Part shown: positions 1 through 7,782 of the stretch, piece after piece | How the letters are laid out: each line of letters starts with the position of its first letter | Numbering within the stretch: the first letter of the stretch is position 1 | Assembly: GCF_913054395.1 (NCBI RefSeq) | Contig: NZ_CAJXIP010000023.1 | Location: 1-36,225, forward strand | Length of the DNA: 36,225 nt | Source: an uncultured Roseovarius sp. | GTDB lineage: Bacteria > Pseudomonadota > Alphaproteobacteria > Rhodobacterales > Rhodobacteraceae | Reading direction: 5' to 3' | Notes under the pieces: generated by a model | The model's database searches: none | The model's input: only the letters and a program-made list of their open reading frames with translations | What the model was told of the DNA's origin: nothing | Made by a program: the position numbers and the translations under genes

Positions 1-347
1 AAACGGTGCAGGACGACAAAAACCCGGCGGTTAAACGCATGGGCGAAGTTCTGAACATCGTCGAACCTGGCTACATTGACGATTACATCAGCCAGGGTCG
101 CGGGGGCGTCAACCGGCAGGTTACTTTGCGACAACTGCAAGGCGGCTCGCCGCAGGTTTATGGCGACAAGGCGGACTGGATCCGTTCGGAGGCCTGTTTG
201 AAACTGGATCTTGGCAATGGCCGACTGCCCGGCTTGCTGGTACTTGGTGCCGAGGACCCGCATCAGTTTACGCCGCAACATGGCACAGATTTGCTGACCT
301 TTTTTGGCGACGTGTTCGAACGGTCTATGCGTCACTGGCTGTCTTGA
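1..347 (+). CDS. DUF484 family protein, 3' part only
   Basis: This is the C-terminal part of a DUF484 protein; the reading frame is open from the first bases of the window, so the true start lies upstream. About 114 residues are visible. They look like the end of a GAF-like fold, with the stretch LPGLLVLGAEDPHQF and a final FFGDVFERSMRHWL helix, as is typical of DUF484 C-termini. The family has no established biochemical function. Its stop codon overlaps the TTG start of xerC (TTGA). DUF484 next to xerC is a common proteobacterial gene pair, which supports both calls. Confidence 0.85.
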   Translation, partial: TVQDDKNPAVKRMGEVLNIVEPGYIDDYISQGRGGVNRQVTLRQLQGGSPQVYGDKADWIRSEACLKLDLGNGRLPGLLVLGAEDPHQFTPQHGTDLLTFFGDVFERSMRHWLS

Positions 348-1270
348 GCCTTATATCTCCGGCCTGCAGGGATGCCTTGCAAAACTGGCTGGCCAATCAA
401 AGTGCGCTGAATGGTGCTGCCGAAAACACTCTCATCGCTTATCGCGGCGACGTGGCAGAGTTTCTTTCGTTCATGACGCTGCATTTCAGCAGCCCGCAAG
501 GGCTGGGTGCGTTACAAGCCATCTCAATTGGCGACATGCGTGCCTGGATGGCCGAGACCCGTAATTCAGGCACTGGTGCACGATCGCTGGCACGCAAACT
601 GTCGGCGGTCAAAAGCTTTTACCGCTGGCTGTCAGAGCGCGAGGGGTTCGAGCCCACCGCCGTTCTCGCCACCCGCTCTCCCAAGTTTCAGCGCAAGCTG
701 CCGCGCCCGCTGTCGCCCGAGGCCGCGAGCGAGATGATTGACACGCTTGAAATGCAATCGCTCACCCCGTGGATTTCGGTCCGCGATCAGGCGGTTGTCA
801 CCCTGCTTTACGGCTGTGGCTTGCGGATATCCGAGGCCTTGGGCCTGACCGGGGCGGATCTTCCGATCGGCAGCACACTTCGGATCATCGGCAAGGGCAA
901 CAAGGAACGCATGGTGCCGGTCATCGCCCCCGCCCGCGATGCGGTCGAACGCTATGTCGCGATCTGCCCCTATGAGATCACCCCGCACAGTCCGGTGTTT
1001 CGCGGCGCGCGCGGCGGCAAACTTAACCCGCGGGTGATCCAGAAGGTGGTCGAACGCACCCGGATGCAGCTTGGCCTGCCCGCCACAGCCACGCCACATG
1101 CCATGCGCCACAGCTTTGCCACCCACCTTTTGAATGCGGGCGGCGACCTTCGCGCGATTCAGGAATTGCTGGGCCATGCTTCGCTTTCGACCACGCAGGC
1201 CTATACCGGCGTCGATACCGCCCGCCTGCTTGACGTCTATGCCCGCGCCCATCCGCAGGGGCGCGGCTAG
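344..1270 (+). CDS. xerC: Tyrosine recombinase XerC
   Basis: Site-specific tyrosine recombinase of 308 residues, which with XerD resolves chromosome dimers at dif. The N-terminal SAM-like core-binding domain covers about residues 8-105 and the catalytic domain about 125-305. The catalytic set is visible: Arg161 (GLRISEAL), Lys184 (GKGNKER), His252 and Arg255 (PHAMRHS), His278 (LLGHAS) and the nucleophile Tyr287 (TTQAYT). The start is a TTG overlapping the DUF484 stop by TTGA, implying translational coupling. No better ATG or GTG preserves the N-terminal domain. Length is normal for XerC. XerC rather than XerD is inferred mainly from the DUF484 neighbour. Confidence 0.93.
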   Translation: MSLISPACRDALQNWLANQSALNGAAENTLIAYRGDVAEFLSFMTLHFSSPQGLGALQAISIGDMRAWMAETRNSGTGARSLARKLSAVKSFYRWLSEREGFEPTAVLATRSPKFQRKLPRPLSPEAASEMIDTLEMQSLTPWISVRDQAVVTLLYGCGLRISEALGLTGADLPIGSTLRIIGKGNKERMVPVIAPARDAVERYVAICPYEITPHSPVFRGARGGKLNPRVIQKVVERTRMQLGLPATATPHAMRHSFATHLLNAGGDLRAIQELLGHASLSTTQAYTGVDTARLLDVYARAHPQGRG

Positions 1271-1384
1271 GCCGTTATCACACTCACGTGGCCTCACGTA
1301 ATAGTTAAGTTCCATTTCAGTTCAAACATGCAAGGGTTCCGCGTGAATGGCCCCTGGGCCTCGTGAATGAAATGGAGATTTATT

Positions 1385-1972
1385 ATGAAACGTCAGCTTT
1401 TTGCCGCCGCGACCCTCGCCGCCAGCCTTTTGATCGGCCAGACGGCAGTGGCCTCGGAGTGCAAGGTCGATGTCGAGGATCCGTTTGATCTTGAGGCGGC
1501 TCAGATCACCGAGATTTACGACTGCATCAAGGCCGAGATGGTCGAGAACTACACCAAGGGCGACAACGATGTTGCGGCGGCCTATCGTGACTGGACCGTA
1601 AGTTCGACCCGTCCCGCCGTGGCCGGTGCGCATGGCAACCGCCTGTTGCAGACCTTCGCCAATGACATCGCCGCCGAGCAATACCTGAAATTCGCCGAAG
1701 ACGGCGTCGTGATGCCGGTCGGCTCGGTTCTGGCCAAGGAAAGCATCACCATCAGCAAGAAGAAAAAGAAGGCCGTGACCGGCCCGCTGTTCATCATGAC
1801 CAAGGTCGAGGCCGGTGGCGCGCCCGAAACCGCCGATTGGGTCTATTCGGCGGTTCAGCCCAACGGCAAGATGATGAAGTTCAAGCAAAGCTTCTGTCAT
1901 GACTGCCATGTGTCATGGGAGGCACAGGACATGCTGGCCTATCCGCTCGAAGAGGTCCGCGTTTCCAACTAG
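1385..1972 (+). CDS. Exported cytochrome P460-like c-type cytochrome
   Basis: Periplasmic protein of 195 residues with a signal peptide (basic MKRQ, hydrophobic core, probable cleavage after AVAS near residue 24). One heme-c motif, CHDCH, lies at residues 171-175 close to the C-terminus, as in the cytochrome P460/cytochrome c' beta fold group. Family members oxidise hydroxylamine or bind NO, but the substrate here cannot be read from sequence. Two further cysteines, Cys26 and Cys47, could form a disulfide in the mature protein. The start is chosen on GGAG seven bases upstream. It has its own terminator directly downstream and no redox partner beside it, so it is probably monocistronic. Confidence 0.8.
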   Translation: MKRQLFAAATLAASLLIGQTAVASECKVDVEDPFDLEAAQITEIYDCIKAEMVENYTKGDNDVAAAYRDWTVSSTRPAVAGAHGNRLLQTFANDIAAEQYLKFAEDGVVMPVGSVLAKESITISKKKKKAVTGPLFIMTKVEAGGAPETADWVYSAVQPNGKMMKFKQSFCHDCHVSWEAQDMLAYPLEEVRVSN

Positions 1973-1993
1973 GGCAACGCATCCGGCAAATTG

Positions 1994-2028
1994 GCCCGGC
2001 TCCCATTGGGGGTCGGGCTTTTCTTTTT
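1994..2028 (+). terminator. Intrinsic terminator after the P460-like cytochrome
   Basis: GCCCGGCTCCC pairs with GGGGGTCGGGC around the loop ATT, an 11-pair stem including two G-U wobbles. It is followed at once by a TTTTCTTTTT tract. The position, 22 bases after the stop codon, fits a rho-independent terminator. Confidence 0.85.
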
Positions 2029-2061
2029 GCATCTTAGGCCCGGCTGGTTCATTAAGCGGTC

Positions 2062-2760
2062 ATGACACCACGTATGCGCGCTTTGCTTGTTCACCTTCTG
2101 ACCGCCACCGGGGCGGTTTTTGCAATGTTGGCCATGTTGGCCGCGATTGACCGGGAGTGGGAATTGATGTTCCTGTGGCTGGTCGTCGCCTTTGCCGTCG
2201 ATGGCATCGACGGGCCGCTGGCGCGCAAATTCAACGTCAAAACCCACGCGCCCGAATTCGATGGCGTGTTGCTTGACCTGATCATCGACTATCTGACCTA
2301 TGTGTTCATCCCGGCTTTTGCGCTGTTCAAATCCGACCTGTTGCCGGGCTGGACGGGATGGATGGCCATTATCGTGATCACCTTTGCAAGTGCGATGTAT
2401 TTCGCCGATACCCGCATGAAAACGCTTGATAATTCGTTTTCCGGCTTTCCGGGGTGCTGGAACATGCTGGTGCTGGTGATGTTTGCAATCGAGCCGAACT
2501 TCTGGATCATCCTGACGCTTGTTGCGGTCTTGTCGGTGGCAATGTTCCTGCCGCTCAAGTTCATCCATCCGGTGCGTACCGAACGCTGGCGCTGGATATC
2601 GCTGCCGATGGCTCTGGCCTGGACATTCTTTGCAGGCTGGGCGGCTTGGGTGCATTTCGACCCGCAAAGCTGGGCGCATTGGGGGCTTGTAATCACCAGC
2701 GTCTACCTGATTTTCGTCGGAATTGTGCAGCAAATCATCCCGCAGCGCGGCGACCTCTAA
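2062..2760 (+). CDS. pcs: Phosphatidylcholine synthase (CDP-diacylglycerol + choline)
   Basis: Integral membrane CDP-alcohol phosphatidyltransferase of 232 residues. The family motif reads D50-G-x2-A-R55, G68-x3-D72-x3-D76; the longer gap between the AR and G positions, and the second Asp-Gly just before the motif (VDGIDGPLAR), are typical of bacterial phosphatidylcholine synthase rather than of PgsA or PssA. The reaction condenses choline with CDP-diacylglycerol to give phosphatidylcholine and CMP. About seven or eight hydrophobic segments are visible. It ends four bases from the convergent methyltransferase gene. It implies phosphatidylcholine in the membranes, which is common in Rhodobacterales. 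Confidence 0.88.
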   Translation: MTPRMRALLVHLLTATGAVFAMLAMLAAIDREWELMFLWLVVAFAVDGIDGPLARKFNVKTHAPEFDGVLLDLIIDYLTYVFIPAFALFKSDLLPGWTGWMAIIVITFASAMYFADTRMKTLDNSFSGFPGCWNMLVLVMFAIEPNFWIILTLVAVLSVAMFLPLKFIHPVRTERWRWISLPMALAWTFFAGWAAWVHFDPQSWAHWGLVITSVYLIFVGIVQQIIPQRGDL

Positions 2761-2764
2761 GGGC

Positions 2765-3220
2765 TCAGATCAAAAGCCCTGCCGCGCCCTCGTGGCGTAG
2801 CAGCCAGACCTTTGTCTCGACCCCGCCCTGTCCGGAATAACCACCAAGACCCGAGGCGGCCAGAACCCGGTGACAGGGAATGATCAAGGGAACCGGATTG
2901 CCGCCACAGGCCGTGCCAATCGCCTGCGCCGAGGCCCCAAGGCGGGCCGCAAGATCGCCATAGGTGACGGTTTCGCCGAATGGAATGTCACACATCGCAT
3001 CGCAAACCCGGCGCTGAAACTCTGACCCCGCCACGTTGAGCGGCAGGTCGAACCGCGTCAGGCGCCCCTCGAAATAGGCCGCAAGCTGGGCCAGGGCCTC
3101 GGTCAGTTCGGGTGTTGCATCCTGCGCAACCCCCTCGCCCCACTGAAGCGCGGTGATCGCACCCCCCTCGCTGATCACACACAGCGGGCCAATCGGCGAA
3201 GTCAATGTGGCGGTTGGCAT
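2765..3220 (-). CDS. ogt: Methylated-DNA--protein-cysteine methyltransferase
   Basis: DNA repair protein of 151 residues that transfers alkyl groups from O6-alkylguanine to its own cysteine. The acceptor is Cys116 in the PCHRV motif (115-119), preceded by the helix-turn-helix region FQRRVCDAMCDIPFGETVTYGDLA with its conserved Tyr. A short N-terminal domain covers about residues 1-60; there is no fused Ada regulatory domain. It lies ten bases downstream of the DUF6629 gene on the same strand, so the two may be co-transcribed. Whether it is best called Ogt or AdaB-like is a matter of convention. Confidence 0.92.
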   Translation of the reverse strand: MPTATLTSPIGPLCVISEGGAITALQWGEGVAQDATPELTEALAQLAAYFEGRLTRFDLPLNVAGSEFQRRVCDAMCDIPFGETVTYGDLAARLGASAQAIGTACGGNPVPLIIPCHRVLAASGLGGYSGQGGVETKVWLLRHEGAAGLLI

Positions 3221-3229
3221 GGCGCCCCC

Positions 3230-3910
3230 TTATCCCCGCGCGCGGGCGTGCAGGTCGCTGACCTCGCGGCGAAGGATCACAGCCAGGTAAACCGACAGGA
3301 CCGCCGCGAAAAAGCACCAGACGGAAATGAATGCATAGGCATAAAACGCGTAAGTCAGCACCAAAGAGGCCATAACCAACACGCCAAACACCTGTATCAG
3401 GCGATGCGACGAAAGCAAAAGCGACCCGATCACAATCACGGCGTAAACCGCGCGCAGGATGCTGCGGTCGATGAAACCCTCATAGATCAGTATTGTCTTG
3501 TACTCCAGCGAGCGCTGAATCACCTCCACGCGCAGCCAGTCCTCGATCAGAGCAGCCGGCAGGAACACCGAAAGCCCCGAAAAGAACCCGGCAATGGCCA
3601 TCAGTCCGGCCAATCGCCTGCGCGTCGCGTCGGCCTCGACCGTCCAGACGGCAAACGGCACCCAAGCCAGCCAGAAAAAATGCGAAAAGAACAGAAACCC
3701 ACGAGAGGACAGGCAAACGGCGGTCTCATTGCCACCCACCAGCGCAAGCCAGAGGATGCCTTCAAGAATTTGCTGAACACCAAAGACAAGCGGGAAGATC
3801 CCAAACGCCAACCACGCGGGATTGGTGCGGCGCACCTCCAGAACCGTGTAAATCCCCGCAGGCACGAGCACGGCGGCAAGCGTGAAACTGGCCGTTGCGG
3901 AAAAGCACAT
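3230..3910 (-). CDS. DUF6629 family multi-pass membrane protein
   Basis: Integral membrane protein of 226 residues with about seven hydrophobic segments and a very conserved-looking N-terminus, MCFSATASF, which is the hallmark I associate with DUF6629. No catalytic motif is visible and the function is unknown. The start is supported by an AAAGGAG-type ribosome site a few bases upstream. A 6-bp inverted repeat (ATGCGC/GCGCAT, loop CGAT) sits at 3926-3941 in the 89-base gap before it. Its downstream neighbour on the same strand is the alkylguanine methyltransferase. Confidence 0.75.
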   Translation of the reverse strand: MCFSATASFTLAAVLVPAGIYTVLEVRRTNPAWLAFGIFPLVFGVQQILEGILWLALVGGNETAVCLSSRGFLFFSHFFWLAWVPFAVWTVEADATRRRLAGLMAIAGFFSGLSVFLPAALIEDWLRVEVIQRSLEYKTILIYEGFIDRSILRAVYAVIVIGSLLLSSHRLIQVFGVLVMASLVLTYAFYAYAFISVWCFFAAVLSVYLAVILRREVSDLHARARG

Positions 3911-3999
3911 CCCGGTCTCCTTTCCATGCGCCGATGCGCATGCGTCCAGCCTTTACGATAGCGTCGCCAAGGCCGGACGCATTGCGTTATGTCAATGCC

Positions 4000-4938
4000 T
4001 CATTGGCTGTCGAGCAACACCGCCTCAACCCGGCGGTTCGCCTCGCGACCGGCCGGGGTGCGATTGCTGGCAATGGGGGCGAGATAGCCAAGCCCCTCCG
4101 CCTCAAGCTGGGCGCTGGCGACGCCGTGGACGGTCACCAGCCGCTCCAGAGCGGCGCGGGCGCGGGCGCGCGACAATGCGCTGTTGGCATCCAGAGCGCC
4201 GACGCTATCGGTATGCCCCACTAGCGCCACCCGCCGCGCGGGGTCAGCGTTCAGAAACTCAGCCAGAGCCAGAAGGCTGGCATAAGGTCCCGGCCCGAGC
4301 GTCGTTTCACCCGAGGCAAACTCAAGATCGCGCAGCACGGCATGGCCTTGCTCCAACAAGGCTTGCGCCAGCGGGTCGGCATTGGGGGCATCCCCCTTCG
4401 TATCCTTTTCGACAGAACCGCCCGGCGCCGTCTGAAGCATCGCGCCACCGGCTTCGGTGATGTGGCTGATCTGGACATAACCGGTCTCGCCGGCGCGGCT
4501 GACCACGAGGGCGGCATATTCGGGCGGGCTCCCCTCCCGACGCGCCGCCAGATAGCGGAAATCGAACAGGTCGACGAACATGTCGGGCGCCGGTAAAATC
4601 GGCGTGTTGAAGCGGAAGTCGAACCCGCCGCAGTCCTGGTCACTGCACTCGAAAAGCACCTGCCAACCGGCGGCTTCCAGCGTGGCGCGCAGCGGCGCCA
4701 GCACCTGAAGCGTGGTCAGCCCCTGCCCGGTAAAGCGCCAGGCCTGTTGGGTGACGCGCCCATCAAGGCGCTGGCGCGGCTGCGTACCGTTTTCAAATGG
4801 GCCGGTCGGCAGAAAATAGGTATCGGCCTCCTGCACAACCTCGGCACTCATTACCGCGTTGCCCGGCAAGGTCAGCTCAAGCGCCCCGCCGGAATGCGGC
4901 AGGCAAAGCGTCACAACAAGGGCAAGCCAGCGGCGCAC
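4000..4938 (-). CDS. OmpA-family exported protein with a Cys-containing N-terminal domain
   Basis: Envelope protein of 312 residues: a weak signal peptide (about residues 1-19), an N-terminal domain of about 150 residues, and an OmpA-like peptidoglycan-binding domain at about 200-310. The OmpA domain shows HTDSVG (242-247), LSRARA with Arg259, and NRRVE near 301, which are the usual diaminopimelate-binding positions. The N-terminal domain carries FECSDQDCGG (Cys98, Cys103), a pattern reminiscent of DUF4892 proteins; this is a tentative resemblance. The start is a GTG, with GGAG unusually close, overlapping the TAG stop of the upstream AhpD-like gene. It probably tethers the outer membrane to peptidoglycan. 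Confidence 0.8.
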   Translation of the reverse strand: MRRWLALVVTLCLPHSGGALELTLPGNAVMSAEVVQEADTYFLPTGPFENGTQPRQRLDGRVTQQAWRFTGQGLTTLQVLAPLRATLEAAGWQVLFECSDQDCGGFDFRFNTPILPAPDMFVDLFDFRYLAARREGSPPEYAALVVSRAGETGYVQISHITEAGGAMLQTAPGGSVEKDTKGDAPNADPLAQALLEQGHAVLRDLEFASGETTLGPGPYASLLALAEFLNADPARRVALVGHTDSVGALDANSALSRARARAALERLVTVHGVASAQLEAEGLGYLAPIASNRTPAGREANRRVEAVLLDSQ

Positions 4939-4942
4939 GCTC

Positions 4943-5515
4943 CTACCGGGCCTGCGCGTGATACTCGGGGTTGGGCTGCATGCCCGTGGCGCTTGCCACC
5001 CGGTTGGTCATGTTGAAAAATGCCGCCACGTTGGCGATGTCCCAGATGTCACGTTCGCCAAAGCCCACATCGCGCAGCGCGGCACGGTCTGCCTCTTCGA
5101 TGGTGGCGCTGGCGGTGGTTACCTTGGCCGCGAAATCAAGCATCGCACGCTGGCGGGCATCAAGCGGGGCGACGCGGTAATTCATCACCATCGCCTCGCC
5201 GAGCGCCGGATCACCGGAAAGCTGGCGCACGGCGGCGCCATGAGCCACCTGACAATACCAGCAGCGGTTGATCGAACTGACAACCACCGCGATCATCTCG
5301 CGCTCAAGCTTGCTCAGCCCGCTGTCGGCCAGCATCAGGTCGTTATAAAGCGCGGTGAATGTATTGAGCTTTTCGATGTCAAAGGCATGCGCCTGAAGCA
5401 CATTGGGGATCATACCGAGCTTGTCCATGCAGATATCGAAATACTTCTGCGTGGCGGGCGGCAGGGGATCAACCATGGGCAGGTCGAGGGCGGTGGTCTG
5501 GTCTGGTTTGCTCAT
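4943..5515 (-). CDS. AhpD-like peroxidase-related protein (carboxymuconolactone decarboxylase family)
   Basis: Alpha-helical protein of 190 residues in the AhpD/CMD superfamily. The redox motif CWYC-x3-H is at residues 85-92 (Cys85, Cys88, His92), as in peroxidase-related enzymes with alkylhydroperoxidase activity. Such proteins reduce peroxides with electrons from a dithiol partner, but the physiological substrate is unknown here. Three in-frame ATGs occur at 5524, 5521 and 5515. The first overlaps the stop of the upstream GNAT gene (ATGA); 5515 is chosen because an AAAAGG ribosome site is badly placed for the other two. Either way the gene is translationally linked to its neighbours. Confidence 0.85.
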   Translation of the reverse strand: MSKPDQTTALDLPMVDPLPPATQKYFDICMDKLGMIPNVLQAHAFDIEKLNTFTALYNDLMLADSGLSKLEREMIAVVVSSINRCWYCQVAHGAAVRQLSGDPALGEAMVMNYRVAPLDARQRAMLDFAAKVTTASATIEEADRAALRDVGFGERDIWDIANVAAFFNMTNRVASATGMQPNPEYHAQAR

Positions 5516-5520
5516 TGTCA

Positions 5521-6237
5521 TCATGCCTTTTGTCGATAGTGGTACTGTCCCGCAAGCGTCATGCCAAGCGAGGTATAAAGCGCGTTGGCGCCAGTATTGG
5601 CCTGGGTGCAGACCACGCTCATGTGGGTGGCACCATGGGATGCGGCCCATGTGGCGGCGGCCTGCATGACGTAACGCCCCATGTTCTTGCGGCGGCTTTC
5701 CGGCGAAACCTCCAGCGCGTGAACCATGGCGATACCCGCATGGATGGCGCAAAAGGCGGTGGCGGCGGCGCGGTTGTCGGCGCGCCCGAAAATCGAGGTT
5801 TTGGGTGCCTCTGCGCGGCGCATCACGTTGATGCGCCCCGGCCCGATGCCGCCCGCCGCCCAGATATCAAGCTGGATCGCCAGAGGCTCCCATATGGCGA
5901 AGGTGCTGGTGCGCGGGGTCGGGCGGGCAAGATCGGCAATCGGGGCGAGATAGATATTGACCGGATCGACGATCACATACCCCCGCTCTGCCAGCAGCCC
6001 GTCAAGCGCGCTGTCGCCCTCGCGAATCATGAACAAGGCGGGTTGATCCAGCGCTTGCATGGCGATTTCCGCCTCGGCCAGCTTGTCAGCCGTCACTGGC
6101 CCCCGCGCGGTGGCCGAAGAGACGCGCTTGCCGCCGCCCTGCCCGTCGCGGATCAGCCAATCGTCAAGGCTGGTTACGGTCGCGGGGGGCCAGGTGCCCT
6201 CGACAACGTCATAAAGGGTTTGAACATCAGGGGTCAT
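5521..6237 (-). CDS. GNAT-family N-acetyltransferase
   Basis: Protein of 238 residues whose C-terminal half is a GNAT fold: beta-strand 4 and the pyrophosphate loop read HALEVSPESRRKNMGRYV, followed by the helix and the conserved NTGANALYTSLGM end of the acetyl-CoA domain. The N-terminal half is a degenerate second GNAT-like region. The acceptor substrate is unknown. Its start overlaps the stop of the CinA-like gene by ATGA and its stop overlaps a possible ATG of the AhpD-like gene, so it is embedded in a tightly coupled operon. Confidence 0.85.
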   Translation of the reverse strand: MTPDVQTLYDVVEGTWPPATVTSLDDWLIRDGQGGGKRVSSATARGPVTADKLAEAEIAMQALDQPALFMIREGDSALDGLLAERGYVIVDPVNIYLAPIADLARPTPRTSTFAIWEPLAIQLDIWAAGGIGPGRINVMRRAEAPKTSIFGRADNRAAATAFCAIHAGIAMVHALEVSPESRRKNMGRYVMQAAATWAASHGATHMSVVCTQANTGANALYTSLGMTLAGQYHYRQKA

Positions 6238-6956
6238 GCGGGAAAAATCGCCACAAGCTCGGCCATTGCGGCATCGACACGGCTTCCATCCTGACCGCGA
6301 ATGACGATATTGGCGCCATAACAGCCGTTGCGCTGAAACGGGTAAGAGCCGATCGACAGGTCCGAATAGCGCCCCGCCAATTCGGTCAGCGGCCCGGCAA
6401 TATCGCCTTCGCCGCGATGAATCTCAAGGTTTTGCGACAGAACCGGCGCGCCGCCCGTCAGGGTCGGCAGAACGCTGGCCAGCATCGCCTGAAAGATCGA
6501 GGGCACCCCGGCCATCACATGCACATTCTCGATGCTGAACCCCGGCGCGGCACTGATCGGGTTGTCGATCAGCCTTGCGCCATCGGGAATGCGCGCCATT
6601 CGCAGGCGCGCCTCGTTCAATTCCAGCCCCGACCGGTCGTAATGCGCGGTCAGGATTGCGCGGGCATCGTCGCGAATGCCGATCGGGCGATCAAAGGCGC
6701 GGGCCACGTTTTCCGCGGTAATATCGTCATGCGTCGGCCCGATGCCGCCCGAAGTGAACACGGTGTCATAGTCGGCACTCAGCGCCCTTACGGCGGCAAC
6801 AATGGCGTCCGGGTCGTCGCTGATCACGCGGACCTCTTGCAGGTCAATCCCGGCCTTGGTCAGCTCTTGGGCGAGGTAGTGCATATTTGCATCGCGCGTG
6901 CGCCCCGACAGGATCTCATCCCCGATGACTAGCATGGCGGCGGTTGGGTTCGGCAT
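6234..6956 (-). CDS. CinA-type molybdopterin-binding-domain protein
   Basis: Protein of 240 residues consisting of one MoaB/Mog-like (MoCF) domain. Diagnostic stretches are AMLVIGDEILSGRTRDAN near the start and FTSGGIGPTHDDIT in the middle. It corresponds to the N-terminal half of CinA; the C-terminal nicotinamide-nucleotide amidase domain is absent, which is common for this subfamily, annotated as competence/damage-inducible protein A. CinA N-domains can hydrolyse ADP-ribose; whether this one does is unknown. The start is fixed by a strong AAGGAGG seven bases upstream. It is divergent from sfsA across only 49 bases. Confidence 0.88.
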   Translation of the reverse strand: MPNPTAAMLVIGDEILSGRTRDANMHYLAQELTKAGIDLQEVRVISDDPDAIVAAVRALSADYDTVFTSGGIGPTHDDITAENVARAFDRPIGIRDDARAILTAHYDRSGLELNEARLRMARIPDGARLIDNPISAAPGFSIENVHVMAGVPSIFQAMLASVLPTLTGGAPVLSQNLEIHRGEGDIAGPLTELAGRYSDLSIGSYPFQRNGCYGANIVIRGQDGSRVDAAMAELVAIFPA

Positions 6957-7005
6957 GATCCGGGCCTCCTTGAACAGAACCATGACCCGGTATAGGCCTG
7001 CTGTC

Positions 7006-7707
7006 ATGCGCTTTCAAACCCCTCTTGTGCCTGCCGTGCTTATCGGCCGCTATAAACGGTTCCTCGCCGATATCCGGCTGGACGACGGGCGCGAGGTCAC
7101 CGCCCATTGCGCCAACCCCGGAAGCATGATGGGGCTGGCAGAACCGGGCATGAAAATCTGGGTCGAGCCGAATGACGACCCGAAGAAGAAACTGAAATAC
7201 GGCTGGCGTCTGGTCGAGCACGCCAACGGCCATTTTACCGGCGTCGATACAAGCCTGCCCAACCGCGCCCTGCGTGCCGCGCTTGAGGCGGGCGAGATCG
7301 CAGAGCTTGCGGCCTATGGAACCGTGCGCCCGGAACAGAAATACGGCACCAACAGCCGGATTGATTTCCTGCTGCAAAGCGCGGGATTGCCCGATGCCTA
7401 TGTCGAGGTGAAATCAGTGACCCTGTCACGCGCGCCCGGCCTTGCGGAATTCCCCGATAGTGTGACCGCGCGAGGCGCGCGCCATCTGGCCGAGCTGGCC
7501 GAAATGGTGCGGCTTGGGCATCGTGCCGTGCTGTTTTACCTGGTTCAGCGCAGCGATGCACAATCGGTCGGCGTGGCCCGCGATATCGACCCGACCTATG
7601 CCGCAGCCCTTGAGCATGCCCGCGCCGCCGGGGTCGAGGTTCTGGCCTATGGCACCGATATTGCCCCGGAAGCGATCACAATCGCAGAAAGACTTCCCTT
7701 GCGGTAA
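7006..7707 (+). CDS. sfsA: Sugar fermentation stimulation protein homologue SfsA
   Basis: Protein of 233 residues with the full SfsA signature: an N-terminal OB-like domain beginning MRFQTPLVPAVLIGRYKRFL, then CANPGSM, and a PD-(D/E)xK nuclease-like core with Asp in SRIDFLL and the E-x-K pair in AYVEVKSVTL. The family was named from effects on maltose metabolism in Escherichia coli and binds nucleic acid; the molecular role is still unclear. The first ATG after the divergent promoter gap fits the family N-terminus. It precedes map by 75 bases on the same strand. Confidence 0.93.
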   Translation: MRFQTPLVPAVLIGRYKRFLADIRLDDGREVTAHCANPGSMMGLAEPGMKIWVEPNDDPKKKLKYGWRLVEHANGHFTGVDTSLPNRALRAALEAGEIAELAAYGTVRPEQKYGTNSRIDFLLQSAGLPDAYVEVKSVTLSRAPGLAEFPDSVTARGARHLAELAEMVRLGHRAVLFYLVQRSDAQSVGVARDIDPTYAAALEHARAAGVEVLAYGTDIAPEAITIAERLPLR

Positions 7708-7782
7708 CCTGTCCCTCTGGTCCTTTCCTGCAAATAGGCCTAGACAAAGCGAAAATGTCACAACTGCACGAGAGGGCCAAGC

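Noticed and set aside
632-1315. Long minus-strand open frame over xerC
   Set aside because: Antisense shadow of a well-supported gene; composition and lack of recognisable motifs argue against coding.
1342-1369. CGTGAATG present twice before the P460-like gene
   Set aside because: A short direct repeat at this length is expected by chance; no supporting symmetry or known consensus.
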